From contig NZ_CP036349.1 in NCBI RefSeq assembly GCF_007753265.1, positions 1,645,363-1,709,362 of the forward strand: a stretch of 64,000 nt of DNA. The letters are read 5' to 3'. The notes beneath the pieces were generated by a model, which was not told where the DNA came from, did no database searches, and saw only the letters and a list, made by a program, of their open reading frames with translations. Of this stretch, positions 61,728-64,000 are shown one piece after another. Numbering within the stretch: the stretch's first letter is position 1; the number at the start of each line of letters is the position of its first letter. The stretch is from Botrimarina mediterranea. Its GTDB lineage: Bacteria > Planctomycetota > Planctomycetia > Pirellulales > Lacipirellulaceae. Position numbers and translations under genes: made by a program.

Positions 61728-62216
61728 CCGTTTAGGTTACGCGATCTGCAGAGGTAAGCAAATCAGCTAAGCCAGGTAGCGACATGGATGGCGAGCTGGC
61801 AGCAACGATACGACGCGTAGAGCGGAGCGCTGGAGTACGCGAGCGACAAGTGTAAGTGACGGCGACGGCTGCAGAACCAAAGGCTCTACGCATCGCGTGT
61901 CGGCGGTATCGCAGGCAACGAGTCAGGCCCCAATCGTCGCTTCGGAGATGCACGGGTGTGTCCCCTTCTTTGCTTGAGATTTGGAAGCCGCCACGAGGCT
62001 TAGCTACTAACCTTGGTTCCAAGGTTCTGGGTTTCCAAGGTTCCAAGGATCCAAGGATCCAAGCTTGGTTCCAAGGTTGTGGGTTATAAAGGTTCTATGG
62101 TTATTGGGTGGCGAGCGTTGGGGATGTCGGCGGAGTTTGCAGGGTTGGTGGCGAGCAATATGCGGGTGAGTGTAGAAAGATTTGATTAGCGGTGGAGGGC
62201 GTTATATCTTCGAAGC
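61728..62216. other. Non-coding divergent region, candidate oriT
   Basis: This 489-base region separates the leftward exonuclease cluster from the rightward RHH-MobC-relaxase genes, the place where MobF systems such as R388 carry oriT (established pattern). It holds an imperfect inverted repeat with GCGTAGAGC (about 61815) and GCTCTACGC (about 61890) and the dense repeat array at 62011-62085. No gene is visible. The nic site could not be located. Confidence 0.5.
62011..62085. repeat. Iteron-like array with 22-bp direct repeats and palindromes
   Basis: CTTGGTTCCAAGGTTCTGGG... (62012-62033) and the copy at 62064-62085 differ in one base. Between them lie TCCAAGG units in tandem with an 8-9 base period and GGATCC palindromes. 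CCTTGG-TT-CCAAGG is itself a palindrome. The array is upstream of an RHH gene and could be its binding site, part of oriT, or a partition site. Confidence 0.85.
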
Positions 62217-62486
62217 ATGGTACGGAAGAAAACCGCAACAACAAGGAAGAAGGTATCGAGGGCGAAGTCCGTAGAGTCGGTGAGCCCGAGCGAGTTGTTG
62301 CCAACGCCGCCACCGTCAGAAGACGCGGTGACACTCTCGGTCGATATCCCGCGGAAGATATCGTTTCGCTTGAAAGTCGCGTTGCTGCAGATGGAAGCCA
62401 AGGGAGAGAAAGCAACCAAGCGACAGTTCGTTGAGCAAGCCCTCGCAAGTGCCCTAGACGAGTTCGATCTGGAGTGGGGGGCTTAA
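62217..62486 (+). CDS. Ribbon-helix-helix DNA-binding protein
   Basis: The 89-residue product has a basic N-terminal arm (VRKKTATTRKKVSRAK), a Pro-rich stretch, and an RHH-like domain (about 38-80; VTLSVDIPRKISFRLKVALL, then ATKRQFVEQALASAL). It resembles TrwA/ParG-type proteins, which bind repeats near oriT or a partition site. It heads a tight operon with the next two genes (3-base gaps). GGAGGG lies about 17 bases upstream, farther than usual for a ribosome site. Confidence 0.7.
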   Translation: MVRKKTATTRKKVSRAKSVESVSPSELLPTPPPSEDAVTLSVDIPRKISFRLKVALLQMEAKGEKATKRQFVEQALASALDEFDLEWGA

Positions 62487-62489
62487 CCG

Positions 62490-62747
62490 ATGGCAAAGAA
62501 GACGCAGAAGCCGCTCCTAGAGCAGTGTAAGAAGGTGACCATTCGATTTACCGATGGCCAGGCCGAGAAAATTGCTGTGGAGTGCTTGAAGTCAGGCATC
62601 AAGCCTAGTGCGTTCTTAAGGCTTGCCAGTGTGGCGTTTGTCGACCACAAGATGCTCGATCTAAAGTCCACGCAGCAGACCGTGTTGGACGAGCTTATCA
62701 GGCTGCGGAGAGATTTCTCCGATGCGTTGGTGAGAGGGGACGATTAG
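62490..62747 (+). CDS. MobC-like relaxosome accessory protein
   Basis: The 85-residue product has a pattern close to small mobilization or RHH proteins: KKVTIRFTDGQAEKIAVECL, then SGIKPSAFLRLASVAFVD, with an acidic end. It is set between the RHH gene and the relaxase gene, three bases from each. The ribosome site GGAGTGGGGG overlaps the end of the upstream gene. A role in oriT recognition is inferred from order and size, not from strong sequence similarity. Confidence 0.6.
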   Translation: MAKKTQKPLLEQCKKVTIRFTDGQAEKIAVECLKSGIKPSAFLRLASVAFVDHKMLDLKSTQQTVLDELIRLRRDFSDALVRGDD

Positions 62748-62750
62748 TCG

Positions 62751-64000
62751 ATGCTTTCGATAAGTAAGATTGGAGGCGGTGACGCCACGGCCTACTACGC
62801 CAACTTGAACGAGCACGAGGGCATTGTTGGTAGCTACTACGACGAAGAGGGGAAGCGCCAAGGCGTCTGGTTTGGAACTGGGGCGGCAGAACTAGGGCTC
62901 GGTGGTGCTGTGGACGGAGAGACCTTCAAGAGCCTTCTGGAAGGGAAGTCACCGGACGGCAGGACGGTTCTGGTGCAGCAGCGAAATGGAGAGCAGCTAA
63001 AGCGTCGAGCCGGATTTGATCTGACGTTTTCGGTCCCCAAGAGCTTCTCCGTTCTCTACTCGCAAGTTTCCGATGAACGTCGTGCCGAACTCGACCACAT
63101 CGCCGAACGGGCTCTCTACCGAACACTCGACTTGGTCCAAGCCGAATGCGGCAGAACCCGCCGCGGCAAGAATGGCGTCATCGCCCAAGATGCGAAACTT
63201 ATCGGGGCTATGTTCAAGCATGATACGGCTCGCGGTATCCCTGGCGAACTGCCTGACTGCAACGTTCACTACCACTGCGTGCTCGCAAACTTAGTCGTTA
63301 GAGAAGACGGAACGCACGGAGCGCTCGACGCACGAACGCTCTTTGAGCGGAGGAAGAAGATAGCTCTTGGCGCGATGTTTCGAGCGGAACTCACAGCACT
63401 TTTAAGGAGCGACCTTGGCATCGAGACGCATCGGCCAAGAAAGCCGGGACGAGACGAGAAGGTCTCGTGGTTTGAGGTCACGGGTGTTCCAGAAACGCTG
63501 ATGACGGCGATGAGCAAGCGTCGGGCTGCAATCGAGAGGTGGCTCAATGAACACGGTCTCTCTGGAGCTAAGGCAAGCGAGCGGGCAAACCTCGGAACGC
63601 GAGCGAAGAAGAGCACCTTCCCGTGGAAGACGCTGAGCGACGCTTGGCTAAGGCTCGGCCGAGAATTCGGCTGGTCTCGGAGCGAGGCCGATGAACTCAT
63701 CGGGACGCCGTTCGATGTCGGAGGCACGACCAAGACGACCGGGCAGTTAGCCAAGCAATCGCTTGCCATGCTGATGAGTAGCCGAGCACGTTTTACGCGG
63801 AACGAGCTGATGGAGCGAGCTGCGATTGAGGCACAGACAACAGGGCTTGGAATCGACGATGTGCTAGTAGCCGTTGACCAAACGCTTGCCAGCACCAAGG
63901 AAGTGGTGAGGCTGCAGGACAAGGAGGGCCAACCGACCTTTACGACAAGAGAGATGCTGCGGTTAGAGAAAGGGGCTCTGGCTCGTGCAACGAGTCTCAG
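62751..64000 (+). CDS. MobF (TrwC/TraI-type) conjugative relaxase, N-terminal part
   Basis: 416 codons are visible before the window ends. The relaxase domain starts MLSISKIGGGDATAYYANL with candidate nicking tyrosines (16/17 and 30/31). The TrwC signature FDLTFSVPKSFSVLYSQ lies near residue 86, and the metal-binding His residues are in MFKHDTARGIPGEL and DCNVHYHCVLANL (about 148-173). Missing is the helicase part expected for TrwC/TraI. The protein nicks oriT and pilots the strand into recipients. The ATG lies three bases after the MobC-like stop, with GAGAGGGG upstream. Confidence 0.94.
   Translation, partial: MLSISKIGGGDATAYYANLNEHEGIVGSYYDEEGKRQGVWFGTGAAELGLGGAVDGETFKSLLEGKSPDGRTVLVQQRNGEQLKRRAGFDLTFSVPKSFSVLYSQVSDERRAELDHIAERALYRTLDLVQAECGRTRRGKNGVIAQDAKLIGAMFKHDTARGIPGELPDCNVHYHCVLANLVVREDGTHGALDARTLFERRKKIALGAMFRAELTALLRSDLGIETHRPRKPGRDEKVSWFEVTGVPETLMTAMSKRRAAIERWLNEHGLSGAKASERANLGTRAKKSTFPWKTLSDAWLRLGREFGWSRSEADELIGTPFDVGGTTKTTGQLAKQSLAMLMSSRARFTRNELMERAAIEAQTTGLGIDDVLVAVDQTLASTKEVVRLQDKEGQPTFTTREMLRLEKGALARATSL

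Noticed and set aside
62011-62085. Possible CRISPR-like array
   Set aside because: Repeat units are 8-9 bases and nearly contiguous, with no unique spacers of uniform length and no cas genes.
58820-64000. Prophage
   Set aside because: Only integrase and DNA-processing genes are present, and the relaxase marks a conjugative or mobilizable element instead.

Overview
The window looks like the chromosome of a planctomycete, most likely order Pirellulales (a Lacipirellulaceae-type organism). This is inference. It rests on the GC-rich code, secreted proteins that combine dockerin-like Ca-binding repeats (GDYN.DGVV.AADY.VWRD) with PEP-CTERM sorting tails, an eIF1/SUI1-like protein, a Ser/Thr kinase, and many intergenic palindromes.

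Layout. (1) 1-9.5 kb: a leftward Tad (Flp) pilus locus in the order flp, prepilin peptidase, cpaB, secretin cpaC, cpaE/tadZ, cpaF/tadA, tadB, tadC. The last gene runs off the left edge. A strong terminator separates the pilin gene from the assembly genes. (2) 10-23.7 kb: a toroid (prenyltransferase-like) protein coupled to a DUF362 protein, an EAL/HDOD protein, a secreted PQQ-type sugar dehydrogenase whose 3' end overlaps a YbhN-type membrane protein, tRNA-Ala, an MFS transporter, ComM, a GH13 amylase and a dienelactone hydrolase. (3) 23.9-27.1 kb: one 1050-residue frame that reads as two secreted proteins joined head to tail. A pectate lyase with its own PEP-CTERM tail is followed at once by a second signal peptide, a DNRLRE-like domain, dockerin motifs and a second PEP-CTERM tail. 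(4) 27-58 kb: housekeeping and transport genes (SUI1, SDR, kinase, hemL, tsaB, phosphoesterase, yidC with a PDZ domain, mnmE, POT transporter, RsmB-type methyltransferase, Gfo/Idh/MocA oxidoreductase, SLC13 transporter, S10 peptidase, MscS, mutY, rpsD) and several planctomycete-type hypothetical proteins. (5) 58.4-58.7 kb: tRNA-Met and tRNA-Arg. (6) 58.8-64 kb: the left part of an integrative, mobilizable or conjugative element. It has a tyrosine integrase, a leftward exonuclease/unknown/SSB cluster, a repeat-dense non-coding region that is a candidate oriT, and a rightward RHH protein, MobC-like protein and MobF (TrwC/TraI) relaxase, which is cut by the right edge.

The most unusual structure outside the genes is a set of more than a dozen long palindromic spacers. 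Several form families. One has GGCGAGCCGG ends and a loop containing GCGGGTAC. Another has two copies, at 35.5 and 44.3 kb, with a conserved asymmetric loop. A 20-bp word (GCCGCTAAGCCGCAAGCGGC) occurs both between genes and inside four unrelated coding regions, including exactly at the junction of the two-protein fusion.

Starts were chosen by Shine-Dalgarno sequences, overlap with neighbours, signal peptides and avoidance of repeat-coded extensions. No database search could be run, so all family names rest on motif recognition.
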